Shown: piece by piece, positions 8,549 to 16,376 of the stretch | Layout of the letters: every line of letters begins with the position of its first letter | Position numbering within the stretch: the stretch's first letter is position 1 | From: Geojedonia litorea | GTDB lineage: Bacteria > Bacteroidota > Bacteroidia > Flavobacteriales > Flavobacteriaceae | DNA length: 64,000 nt | NCBI RefSeq assembly: GCF_042654525.1 | Contig: NZ_JBHSGP010000008.1 | Coordinates: forward strand, 248,001-312,000 | Direction of reading: 5' to 3' | The notes under the pieces: model-generated | What the model was told of the DNA's origin: nothing | Databases searched by the model: none | The model's input: only the letters and a program-made list of their open reading frames with translations | Made by a program: the position numbers and the translations under genes

Positions 8549-8973
8549 TCTTTTAAAATTGCTTCGTATTCGTTGAAGAAATCTTCAAAGAGACTCATCG
8601 TTGTATTAAAGAATACCATCACCTGTTGCCAAGTATTTTTGTTGTGGATAGATACTTTTTCTTCTAATGGCACATAGATTCTGGAGATTTCCTTCCCGTT
8701 TTCAAGGATGTAGATGTCTTCAAAAATCGCTTCAGGTAAATAATCGTCTTTTAAAATAGATTTTAAAGCACCAAGTTTTTCCCAACAATTGATGCGGTTT
8801 TCCAGATCGTCTTCCAAATCTAGCGCCACTAATGCAGTCTTGGTATCAAAATGAAATTTAAAACTAAAACCTTTTATTTTTGTGTTGTACAAAATCCACT
8901 TTCTAGGGAAGGATTTTCCAAAGCTTATCCAAAACTCTTCGCGTAAACGTCTTGATTCTTCTTTAGAAAACAT
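8545..8973 (-). CDS. DUF4268 domain-containing protein
   Basis: A 142-residue soluble protein, basic at the N terminus (MFSKEESRRLREEFWISFGK) with an alpha/beta core ending in FFNEYEAILKD. It matches the DUF4268 family as I know it. That domain also occurs at the C terminus of some restriction-associated proteins and stands alone in flavobacteria. No function is assigned and no restriction genes are nearby. Confidence 0.7.
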   Translation of the reverse strand: MFSKEESRRLREEFWISFGKSFPRKWILYNTKIKGFSFKFHFDTKTALVALDLEDDLENRINCWEKLGALKSILKDDYLPEAIFEDIYILENGKEISRIYVPLEEKVSIHNKNTWQQVMVFFNTTMSLFEDFFNEYEAILKD

Positions 8974-9016
8974 GTATTAAGTACTTTTAAAACAAAACTT
9001 TATAGAGTATATAATG

Positions 9017-9691
9017 TTATACGAAATAGGCTATACCTACCCCTAAAACAATGGCTATTAATTTAGAGAGATTAAATTTATGACCTTCACTACTTTCAAA
9101 TAAAATGGTTGTAGAGATATGAAAAAAGATACCTATAACAATGGCATTAATGCTGTCAACATAAGGTGCTATAAAATCCATATTATTGGAAAGATAAGTC
9201 CCTATAGGTGTCATGGCTGCGAATAGACCTAAAAACAAAATCACTTGGCCTTTACTGCATTTAGAATGCAATAAAAAGGTGGTAATCACCATGGCAATTG
9301 GAATTTTATGAACCACAATTCCATATACCATATCATTATGCTGATGAATAGAAAAGCCCTCTAAAACACTATGGATACACAAACTAATAAACAAGAGCCA
9401 AGGAAATGATTGGTCGTCATGATGCAAATGTACATGACCATGTTCGGCACCTTTAGAAAAGAATTCTAAAATAACCTGAATTAAAATTCCACACATAATC
9501 AATAAGCCTGTTTGTTTCGCTTGAATATGCTCATAAACTTCTGGTAGAAGATCAAAAAGGGTAAGGGCCAATAAAAAAGCACCACTAAAAGGTAGCAAGA
9601 GTTTGGTATAGGCGGTTTTGCGCTGTTTTAAAAGTGCAATTAATAATACGCCCAACATTACGGCGTAAATGGGTAGTAAATATTTGTTCAT
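9017..9691 (-). CDS. ZIP family metal transporter
   Basis: A 224-residue membrane protein with about eight helices and ZIP signatures: a His-rich cytosolic loop (GAEHGHVHLHHDD, about residues 81-93), HSVLEGFSIHQHND in helix IV (about 107-120) and HKIPIAMVITTFLLH in helix V. These histidines form the binuclear transport site for divalent metals such as zinc or iron. The ATG overlaps the stop of the upstream methyltransferase gene (TAATG, 9689-9693), so the two are co-translated. Confidence 0.85.
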   Translation of the reverse strand: MNKYLLPIYAVMLGVLLIALLKQRKTAYTKLLLPFSGAFLLALTLFDLLPEVYEHIQAKQTGLLIMCGILIQVILEFFSKGAEHGHVHLHHDDQSFPWLLFISLCIHSVLEGFSIHQHNDMVYGIVVHKIPIAMVITTFLLHSKCSKGQVILFLGLFAAMTPIGTYLSNNMDFIAPYVDSINAIVIGIFFHISTTILFESSEGHKFNLSKLIAIVLGVGIAYFV

Positions 9692-10422
9692 TATTTAAAA
9701 ATCATAACTAATCGTTCAGAACTTTTGCTTTGGAATTTACGCAATTTATAATCGCCAAACACATCTAATAAAAATACACCGGCCTGTTCAAAAAGGGCTT
9801 CAAAATCCTCAAGTTTCAATGCTTTTACACGTTCCTGAAATTTATACGCGCTGCCTTGATATTCAAATGAAATATCCTTGAAAATAAATCCAGACTCTAA
9901 ATAGCGTTTTTGGTGAAATTGTATACCTTCTATAGTTTTTGTGTCTTCAGGAATAAGATGATCAATAATGTATTCACTATTCATGAAGTCAATAACTCCA
10001 AAACTTGTGGAATTCAAGTCTGTTTTGATAGCTTTAATGGTGTTGAGATTGTCTTCTTCTCGATCAAAATAACCAAAACTTGTGAAAAGATTAAAAACAG
10101 CATCAAACTGTTGAAGATACGGCTTACACATATCGTGCACTTCAAACTTTAGGGTGTCATTCTCAAACTGTTTGGCATAGGCAATACTGTTTTCAGACAA
10201 ATCAATTCCAGTGACATCATAACCTAGTGAATTTAAATACACCGAGTGCCTTCCTTTACCACAAGCCAAATCAAGAATACTTCCGCCTTCAGGAATATTG
10301 AGATATTGAGTTAAATTATCCATAAACAATTGAGCTTCGCTGTGGTCTCTATCTTTATATAGAATATGGTAAAACGGCGTGTCAAACCAAGAAGCGTACC
10401 ATTGTGTGGTGTGTTTTGTCAT
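9691..10422 (-). CDS. Class I SAM-dependent methyltransferase
   Basis: A 243-residue protein with a canonical SAM-binding motif I, ILDLACGKGRHSVYL (about residues 48-62), motif II GIDLS and motif IV FNLFTSFGYF. It resembles small-molecule methyltransferases of the UbiE/SmtA type. The substrate is unknown. It is translationally coupled to the ZIP transporter downstream and diverges from the THUMP methyltransferase gene at 10481. Confidence 0.85.
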   Translation of the reverse strand: MTKHTTQWYASWFDTPFYHILYKDRDHSEAQLFMDNLTQYLNIPEGGSILDLACGKGRHSVYLNSLGYDVTGIDLSENSIAYAKQFENDTLKFEVHDMCKPYLQQFDAVFNLFTSFGYFDREEDNLNTIKAIKTDLNSTSFGVIDFMNSEYIIDHLIPEDTKTIEGIQFHQKRYLESGFIFKDISFEYQGSAYKFQERVKALKLEDFEALFEQAGVFLLDVFGDYKLRKFQSKSSERLVMIFK

Positions 10423-10452
10423 AGATAAGTGTGTCTCGCGGCAAAAATAAAG

Positions 10453-10460
10453 TATTTTTG
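10453..10460 (+). promoter_or_regulatory. Candidate -7 element TATTTTTG upstream of the THUMP methyltransferase
   Basis: TATTTTTG matches TAnnTTTG and ends 20 bases before the ATG at 10481. The -33 region contains only TGTG and no clean TTG. An upstream in-frame TTG at 10463 would fall at about the transcription start, so the ATG at 10481 is preferred. Confidence 0.45.
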
Positions 10461-10480
10461 CATTGTTTTATAGTAATACA

Positions 10481-11638
10481 ATGGAGAATAATTTTAAAAT
10501 GGTGGCCAAGACCTTATTTGGTTTTGAAGAATTATTGGCAAAAGAACTCACCCAATTGGGTGCACAAGAGGTAAATATAGGGGTTCGAAATGTGAGTTTT
10601 ACAGGAGATAAGGGCTTTATGTATAAGACTAATCTAGCGCTGCGAACAGCCATAAAAATATTAAAACCCATTCATTCCTTCCGTGTGCGAAATGAACAGG
10701 AGTTGTACGATAAAATCTACGCGATGAATTGGGATACCTATCTTAAACCAACTGGCACATTGGCCGTTGATGCAACAGTACATTCTAAGCAGTTTACACA
10801 TTCACTATTTATTGCTCAAAAAACCAAAGATGCCATAGTAGATAAGTTTAGAAACACCACTGGCGAACGCCCGAATGTAGATCTTAAATTTCCAGATATT
10901 AAGGTTAATGTTCATATTGATCGTAACACTTGTAATATTTCTTTGGATACTTCTGGAGAATCCTTGCACAAACGTGGCTACAAAACAGCTACCAATATAG
11001 CGCCCATAAACGAAGTTTTGGCCGCGGGAATGATTATGCTCTCGGGTTGGGACGGACAATCAGATTTTATGGATCCTATGTGTGGTTCGGGAACGATCTT
11101 GGCAGAGGCCGCAATGATTGCCTGCAATATTCCACCTAACTTAATGCGAAAGGAATTTGCTTTTGAACGCTGGAACGATTGGGATGTTGATTTATTTGAA
11201 AAAATAGAAGAATCCCTACTGAATAAAACACGTGATTTTCATCATAAAATAATAGGATATGATAAATCACCAAGTGCGATAAACAAGGCCAAAGAAAATA
11301 TTAAAAATGCACATTTAGAAGAATTTGTAACGGTAAAACACGAAGATTTTTTCAAGACCCAAAAGGGAGGGGACAACAAATTGCATATGGTGTTTAATCC
11401 GCCATACGGAGAGCGTTTAGATATCGACATGGAAAATTTCTACAAACAGATTGGAGACACGCTCAAGCAAAATTATCCAGGTACAGATGCCTGGTTTATA
11501 ACCTCTAATTTAGATGCCTTAAAGCATGTGGGACTGCGTCCTTCGCGAAAAATACATTTGGTAAATGCCAAACTCGAAGCACGTTTGGTAAAATACGTTA
11601 TGTATGAAGGCAGTAAAAAAGGTAAGTATTTAAAATAG
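10481..11638 (+). CDS. THUMP-domain 23S rRNA guanine-N2 methyltransferase (RlmL-like)
   Basis: A 385-residue enzyme. The N-terminal third is a ferredoxin-like/THUMP RNA-binding region (MVAKTLFGFEELLAKEL to about residue 160). The C-terminal part is a class I methyltransferase with FMDPMCGSGTILAEAA (about 198-213) and the N2-guanine signature NPPYGER (about 308-314). It corresponds to the N-terminal module of E. coli RlmL, which makes m2G2445 in 23S rRNA; the RlmK half is absent, as is usual in Bacteroidota. Transcription ends at the hairpin at 11714. Confidence 0.88.
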   Translation: MENNFKMVAKTLFGFEELLAKELTQLGAQEVNIGVRNVSFTGDKGFMYKTNLALRTAIKILKPIHSFRVRNEQELYDKIYAMNWDTYLKPTGTLAVDATVHSKQFTHSLFIAQKTKDAIVDKFRNTTGERPNVDLKFPDIKVNVHIDRNTCNISLDTSGESLHKRGYKTATNIAPINEVLAAGMIMLSGWDGQSDFMDPMCGSGTILAEAAMIACNIPPNLMRKEFAFERWNDWDVDLFEKIEESLLNKTRDFHHKIIGYDKSPSAINKAKENIKNAHLEEFVTVKHEDFFKTQKGGDNKLHMVFNPPYGERLDIDMENFYKQIGDTLKQNYPGTDAWFITSNLDALKHVGLRPSRKIHLVNAKLEARLVKYVMYEGSKKGKYLK

Positions 11639-11713
11639 ATCATGGCGTAAAACTCTTAGTTTGATTTAGGGTAATCAAAGCCATTACATTTAAAAGGGAT
11701 GGGGATTATTATA

Positions 11714-11747
11714 AAAAAAAGCTGTCTAATTAAAGACAGCTTTTTTT
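11714..11747. terminator. Bidirectional rho-independent terminator
   Basis: AAAAAAGCTGTCT-AATTAA-AGACAGCTTTTTTT forms a 13-bp stem with A and T runs on either side. It lies between the convergent THUMP methyltransferase and lipoprotein genes and can serve both. Confidence 0.85.
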
Positions 11748-11769
11748 ATAGCTTATTTGTTATTTAATT

Positions 11770-12198
11770 TTAATTCCCAGCGCTTAAGGAATAACTTCCG
11801 TCACCGCTAAAGGATGTAAGTGTAATAGTTACGGTCCAACTACCTGGCTCTCCTGCATTAGTTACACCATCAATACTGTCTGGTCCAGAATTTCCGTTAA
11901 GACTTCTGTCTAGAACTATAGTTCCACTTGCATCTCTAACAACCATTTGGAAAGTGCCCATGGCCGTTGTAGTGATGTCAGCGTTATAATCTGCAGTAGC
12001 TAAGTTATTTGTCCAATTAATAGTTCTTGATCCGCTTCCGCCATTTCCGGTAAAATCGCCACCAATATCTCCAGATGGCCCTTCATTTACTGTAATATTT
12101 ACCGATGGTCCATCGTCACTTGAACACGATGTAAAAGTCGCAATAAATAAGGTCATTGCGATTGAAATTCCTAGTAGTTTAAAATTTGAGGTTTTCAT
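11770..12198 (-). CDS. Small exported lipoprotein of unknown function
   Basis: A 142-residue protein with a lipoprotein signal (IATFTSC, lipid-modified Cys about residue 25) followed by SSDDGPS, a typical Bacteroidota surface or outer-membrane lipoprotein start. The mature part is rich in Gly, Ser and Thr with predicted beta strands (SWTVTITLTSFSGDGSYSLS), suggesting one small beta-sandwich. I do not recognise a family. It is monocistronic, with a terminator downstream and a long gene-free stretch upstream. Confidence 0.6.
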   Translation of the reverse strand: MKTSNFKLLGISIAMTLFIATFTSCSSDDGPSVNITVNEGPSGDIGGDFTGNGGSGSRTINWTNNLATADYNADITTTAMGTFQMVVRDASGTIVLDRSLNGNSGPDSIDGVTNAGEPGSWTVTITLTSFSGDGSYSLSAGN

Positions 12199-12586
12199 TT
12201 GTTTTATTTTAGTTATTAATTCAATAATATAACAATTAAGTATTAGTAATTAACACTTTAAATAGTTAATTATTTTCAAAATAATTTTTATTGCATTGAT
12301 AATTAAACAATTACATGTTAAAAAAAATCGAACTTTAGGTGAATGGGTGCCGTCTTTAGATGATATTGATGAATCGGCTAAACTTTTATAATAGATTTAA
12401 TGGAACATTATTGAGAAGGATTTAAGTGATTGAAGCTTTCTCAAATTGTTTAAAATATATGAGTATAATTTTAAGAGCACTCTTACTATTATAGCTTAAA
12501 TGTGTTAAGAAGATTAACAAAACATAATAGCGATTCAGGTTTGCCCCCAAATCGCTATTATAATTCAAATTCCATAAGTGCAAGCT
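12199..12586. other. Gene-free stretch between lipoprotein and DoxX genes
   Basis: 388 AT-rich bases. It holds the upstream region of the 12198 lipoprotein gene (no TAnnTTTG match seen), a 31-codon TTG-initiated open frame at 12296-12391 that I do not accept as a gene, and a 12-bp inverted repeat at 12524-12561. Confidence 0.6.
12524..12561 (-). terminator. Probable terminator of the SnoaL-DoxX operon
   Basis: A perfect 12-bp inverted repeat (ATAATAGCGATT / AATCGCTATTAT) with a 14-base loop lies 25 bases after the DoxX stop on the minus strand. The following T run is short (ATGTTTTG), so termination may be partial. Confidence 0.55.
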
Positions 12587-13033
12587 TCAACTATTTACTA
12601 GGATGCTTCGGTCGGTTGAATATTTACCACCGCCAATAAGCAATAAAATTAGTGCTATTCCAATCCATAAGATGAAGAATTCGAAACCTTCACCAGCTTG
12701 ATTACCATACCAGTTCATAAAGAACCCATTTTTAAGATGTGAAGTTAAAGTTATCCCAAGGGCCAATACGATATAACTTAAGGCGATAAGCCTTGTCGCA
12801 AAACCTGCTAACAATGCGATGGCACCAATAGATTCGAGAATAATAACCAAAAAACCTATAATCCAAGGTAATCCAACTGTTTCGGTAAAGAACCCCATAG
12901 TTCCTGAAAAACCATAACCGCCAAACCAACCTAAAAGTTTTTGAGCTCCGTGAGGAAATACGACTATAGCGAGTGTAATTCTTAAAATAAGTCCTATATA
13001 CGAATCGTCTGTATTAAATATTTTAGTTTTCAT
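12587..13033 (-). CDS. DoxX family membrane protein
   Basis: A 148-residue protein with four membrane helices and the DoxX signature LRITLAIVVFPHGAQKLLGW (about residues 16-35), followed by GYGFSGTMGFF. DoxX proteins are small quinone- or redox-associated membrane proteins of loosely defined role, often in stress operons. It lies 11 bases after a SnoaL-like gene, so the two form an operon. The operon faces a perfect palindrome and a Crp/Fnr-type regulator gene upstream, suggesting redox or stress control (inference). Confidence 0.85.
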   Translation of the reverse strand: MKTKIFNTDDSYIGLILRITLAIVVFPHGAQKLLGWFGGYGFSGTMGFFTETVGLPWIIGFLVIILESIGAIALLAGFATRLIALSYIVLALGITLTSHLKNGFFMNWYGNQAGEGFEFFILWIGIALILLLIGGGKYSTDRSILVNS

Positions 13034-13044
13034 AATTTAAAAAT

Positions 13045-13398
13045 TTAAGAGTTATAATAAAATTTCTCTTTTATTATTTTTCCATCTTTCCAATCTTGGA
13101 CCGCAACTTGCGTGTAATTTCTAACACCCCAATCTTTGTGGGTGTAATCAAAGTGCCATTCTACCATGGTTGTATCTTCTCCAACACTAACTTTTAGAGG
13201 TTGTGCACCTCTAAATTCGGTAATGGCTCCAAAGAATGCTTCTTCTCGTTGTCTATTTGCAAGTTTTCCTTCAACACTAGGGTTGTCGTTCTCTTGCATT
13301 ACAACGTCGTCATGATAGAACTGGTCAAAAGCTTCTAAAGCTTTTCCTTCAAGGATCATAGCATTGATTGTGCTAATTTTTTCTAATAATGTGTTCAT
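13045..13398 (-). CDS. SnoaL-like / NTF2-fold protein
   Basis: A 117-residue single-domain protein. The opening helix (LLEKISTINAMILEGKALEA), the FDQFYHDDVVMQEN segment, and the strand-rich end (TMVEWHFDYTHKDWG, KIIKEKFYYNS) fit the SnoaL-like NTF2 cone fold that binds small hydrophobic ligands. The ligand is unknown. It is the first gene of the SnoaL-DoxX operon. Confidence 0.75.
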   Translation of the reverse strand: MNTLLEKISTINAMILEGKALEAFDQFYHDDVVMQENDNPSVEGKLANRQREEAFFGAITEFRGAQPLKVSVGEDTTMVEWHFDYTHKDWGVRNYTQVAVQDWKDGKIIKEKFYYNS

Positions 13399-13475
13399 TG
13401 TATTTTGATTTAATTGTTATGAGGCAAATGTCTAATACAATGAAGAGATAGAAAATGAAGTAGTTTATTAAATGT

Positions 13476-13493
13476 TGTTAATCTAGATTAACA
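13476..13493. promoter_or_regulatory. Perfect 18-bp palindrome, candidate Crp/Fnr-type operator
   Basis: TGTTAATCTAGATTAACA is a perfect palindrome. Its core TTAAT-N4-ATTAA has the spacing of Fnr-type sites (TTGAT-N4-ATCAA). It lies one base after the end of the Crp/Fnr-like gene and its centre is 86 bases upstream of the SnoaL start codon, a plausible activator position for the SnoaL-DoxX operon. That the neighbouring regulator binds it is inference. Confidence 0.6.
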
Positions 13494-13494
13494 T

Positions 13495-14079
13495 TTATTG
13501 GTCCTGAAGCAGTTGACTTTTAATCTTACTTAAAAATTCCTTGGTAACGCCAAGGTAAGAGGCAATGAGGTATTGCGGAACTCTTTGTTCAATTTGGGGA
13601 TATCTAGATTTAAATTCGATATAGCGTTCTTTGGCCGGAAGACTAAAATTTTTAATAACTCGCCTTTGTGATGCCACAAACGCATTTTGTATAATAATTC
13701 TAAAGAAGCGTTCGAGTTTAGGAATGTTTTGATACAACATTTCGAGTTGTTCAAAAGAGAATTGAATGACCTCTGTGTTCTCAATGCATTGTACATTATA
13801 ATCGGCTGGCTCTTGGGATAGAAAACTACCAAGATCTGCGGCCCACCAATTTTCTATTGCGAATAAAACAACATGTTCTTGCCCATCATCATCGACATAA
13901 AATGTTTTTACACAACCATTAACAACAAAACTTTCAAAGCGACAAATATCACCTTGTTGAACAATATATTGCCCTTTAAGATAACTGCGGTGGGAAATAT
14001 TATCTAATAATAGATTAATCTCTTCTGGAGTTAAGTCTACATAACGAAGTATATAGTCTAAAAAAGGTTTAGTATTCAA
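13495..14079 (-). CDS. Crp/Fnr family transcriptional regulator
   Basis: A 194-residue protein. Residues about 20-120 form the cyclic-nucleotide-type beta-roll (LKGQYIVQQGDICRFESFVV). The C-terminal part ends with a short helix-turn-helix (PQYLIASYLGVTKEFLSKIK, about 169-188), typical of flavobacterial Crp-like regulators. No Fe-S cysteine cluster like that of E. coli Fnr is seen, so the ligand is unknown. The only good start is a TTG at 14079; a TAACTTTG at 14164-14171 on the minus strand could be its -7 element. It sits directly upstream of the SnoaL-DoxX operon in the same direction. Confidence 0.85.
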   Translation of the reverse strand: MNTKPFLDYILRYVDLTPEEINLLLDNISHRSYLKGQYIVQQGDICRFESFVVNGCVKTFYVDDDGQEHVVLFAIENWWAADLGSFLSQEPADYNVQCIENTEVIQFSFEQLEMLYQNIPKLERFFRIIIQNAFVASQRRVIKNFSLPAKERYIEFKSRYPQIEQRVPQYLIASYLGVTKEFLSKIKSQLLQDQ

Positions 14080-14298
14080 TGATTCTAGGTTTTTTTCGAT
14101 TGTTTATTTCACATACAAAAGCAAAATTTAGTTAAGAATTTAAAGTTAATGTTTAATAGGGTACAAAGTTAGGCGTTTGTAAAAAATAGCCCTCTTTTTA
14201 AATCCTGATATATGTATATAATTTTATAAGTTATATAGTATTATGAACTAATTATAATGGTATTATTTATCTTTTAAACAACACTAAACTATTACTTT

Positions 14299-15615
14299 TT
14301 ATCTAAACCTTTCTAAGTAAGGAAATTCAACCACCGGTAATATGAGATGAGAAATATAGGAATTACATATTCTTTCTCGTTTTGGAGAACTTAGATAAAA
14401 TGGACTAGAATTTTTTAATACATTATTGATATATTGATTATAGTCATTAAAGGTGTCATAGTTTTCTGCAATTGCTTGGACAAGTCTCAATTGATGAGTA
14501 TTAATTGCCCCCTTAATATTTTCAGACACTAGGGCATCTGGTATTTTTGGGATAGTAACCTCTGACGAATTCCCGTTAAATATGAATTCAATATTCACAA
14601 ACAAGGAAGAGTTATCTAGTCTAATTCTACCTACTTCAAAACCTTCTACTCCTGAAAACGTAAGAGTATTATTTGAAAACGTAGATGACACTCTTGCTTC
14701 TGGCACTGTTACTTGAGCAGGAGGTATTCCGGCACCAGATAATGAATAATTAGAGTAACATAATGAGTAGGAAGTTTTTTCAAAAATATTGGCGTAAGAA
14801 TAATAATGATTGCTTCCATACCCAAAAGCAGGAACAAAATCAGAATAAGCTTGATGTCCAGAAATTTGATTGTAAAGGATTTCATTTTCGTAACCGAGTA
14901 GTGTAAGTAATGGTAGCTGTGAAGGCACGTTTGTTTGTAAGTGAGCAACATTGACACTGTCAGTTCTAAAATTGTTTTCCGAAAGTAAAGAGATAGCACC
15001 TATATTATCTACGAACATCCATCTGTATGAATTATTAATTATATCCGTTGGGTCCACATACTTTATAAATATATTTTTCGAGCCTAAATCTTCGTTGAAT
15101 TTTGAGGTATAGTGACCAGATAATAGGTTATTAATTTTTATCATAGAATACCCTGTACCCGCTGCATTTAAGACGTCTATATTTAGGTTTTGAGTTTCAA
15201 TATTTACAAACCCTCCAATTGTAGCATAACCTATGGGTTTAAATTGTATGCCACCATCAAGCATGGGTTTAGTGAGATTAGAGTAAACATAAATGTTATA
15301 AACTAAATCATTTACTACATTAATAAAAGTCAAGGAAAATTGTGTGTTGTCATTAACACTTTCTTGGGTGTAAAGTTTCAGTGTTTCTTTGACTTTTGAG
15401 TATGTTTTTACATCCAGTGGATTACCATTGTGGTCAGATAAGACCACATGAAGTGAGGTATTTTGATTTACAAATTTATCAGGAAAATCAATTGCAACAA
15501 TCTCTTCTCCTAGATCTAAATCTATATCTTCATCTTTATTTTCATTAATTTCATTTGAATTTGAACAGGAATAATTCAGAAGAAAAATTAGGAGTAGAAA
15601 ATTGAAATATTTCAT
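14299..15615 (-). CDS. Large lipoprotein of unknown function
   Basis: A 438-residue protein with a lipoprotein signal ending LNYSC (lipid-modified Cys about residue 17), followed by a Ser/Asn/Glu/Asp-rich linker (NSNEINENKDEDIDLDLGEE), common in surface-exposed Bacteroidota lipoproteins. The rest is rich in short beta strands with no motif I recognise. Asn, Tyr and Ser content is high. Neighbours give no functional hint, and it stands alone between long intergenic stretches. Confidence 0.6.
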   Translation of the reverse strand: MKYFNFLLLIFLLNYSCSNSNEINENKDEDIDLDLGEEIVAIDFPDKFVNQNTSLHVVLSDHNGNPLDVKTYSKVKETLKLYTQESVNDNTQFSLTFINVVNDLVYNIYVYSNLTKPMLDGGIQFKPIGYATIGGFVNIETQNLNIDVLNAAGTGYSMIKINNLLSGHYTSKFNEDLGSKNIFIKYVDPTDIINNSYRWMFVDNIGAISLLSENNFRTDSVNVAHLQTNVPSQLPLLTLLGYENEILYNQISGHQAYSDFVPAFGYGSNHYYSYANIFEKTSYSLCYSNYSLSGAGIPPAQVTVPEARVSSTFSNNTLTFSGVEGFEVGRIRLDNSSLFVNIEFIFNGNSSEVTIPKIPDALVSENIKGAINTHQLRLVQAIAENYDTFNDYNQYINNVLKNSSPFYLSSPKRERICNSYISHLILPVVEFPYLERFR

Positions 15616-15941
15616 GAGTTATAATATTTTTATTGAAAACAGATTTCGGACACCAATTAGAGTTTAAGTAAAACTCGACAACTTTTTATTGGTCCATACA
15701 CCTCTTATTTACAAATATTTACTACGGTATTTTGGCATAATTAATTTCTAACCCAATTCAAGTAAGGTTTAAAGTAAATTTAATTCTTTTTTTGAAAAAT
15801 GAAACAATGTTTTATATGATAAGAGTCTTTAGGTCTATTCAAGAGATATTTAACTCAATAAAATGTATTTGTAACAAAGGTCTGTTTATAACCAATGAGT
15901 TACTCTTCTTAAGATATTGATATCTTAAAGATTTCTAATAT
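15616..15941. other. Gene-free stretch with short inverted repeats
   Basis: 326 AT-rich bases between two minus-strand genes. It contains GAGTTT-N5-AAACTC at 15660-15676, near the start of the large lipoprotein gene, and TTAAGATAT-TG-ATATCTTAA at 15909-15928, just after the small membrane protein gene. I see no open frame of convincing character and no clear TAnnTTTG promoter. Confidence 0.55.
15909..15928. repeat. Near-perfect palindrome downstream of a small membrane protein gene
   Basis: Nine-base arms TTAAGATAT and ATATCTTAA separated by TG. It starts 14 bases after the stop codon of the 94-residue membrane protein. It has no T run, so it could be a weak terminator or a protein site. Confidence 0.4.
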
Positions 15942-16226
15942 TTAACTACCGGCAATAGGAGAACCAAAAATACCTACGGCCAATTCAGCCCAAACTAGTA
16001 GAAACAGGAGTAGGATGCCTAGACACATCATAAGGCGGTGATTGGTTTTTGTTACTTTTCGTAATACCATTTCACATAATAAACCAGTGATTAGAAGTAA
16101 AGCACCCATCACTACAAAATCATAACCAGACCAAGTTACTTCATCACTAAACTGCATTGCAATAAAAGGAATAAGTAGCAGAATAGGTACAGCTAGCAGA
16201 ATAATTAATAATCGTTTGTTTTTCAT
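15942..16226 (-). CDS. Small three-helix membrane protein of unknown function
   Basis: 94 residues with three hydrophobic segments (about 5-25, 35-54 and 66-88) separated by short basic loops (RKVTKTNHR). No motif is recognised. Composition and codon use look like neighbouring genes, so it is probably a real conserved membrane protein. Nothing in the context points to a role. Confidence 0.6.
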   Translation of the reverse strand: MKNKRLLIILLAVPILLLIPFIAMQFSDEVTWSGYDFVVMGALLLITGLLCEMVLRKVTKTNHRLMMCLGILLLFLLVWAELAVGIFGSPIAGS

Positions 16227-16376
16227 CAGACTTTATTGCTTTAAAGATAGCTTAGAACCGGCTTTTAGGCTATCAAATTTAAATCTAAAAATTTATAATA
16301 TATTAAAAACATTAAAGATTAAATTGGTCTGTTTGCAATTTTATCAATTTTAACGATTAGTTTAGGATCCTAATAA

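Noticed and set aside
12296..12391. 31-codon open frame starting TTG, ending SLDDIDESAKLL
   Set aside because: Too short, non-standard start, no promoter or partner, and no recognisable motif. It could be a remnant of a lost gene, but nothing shows that.
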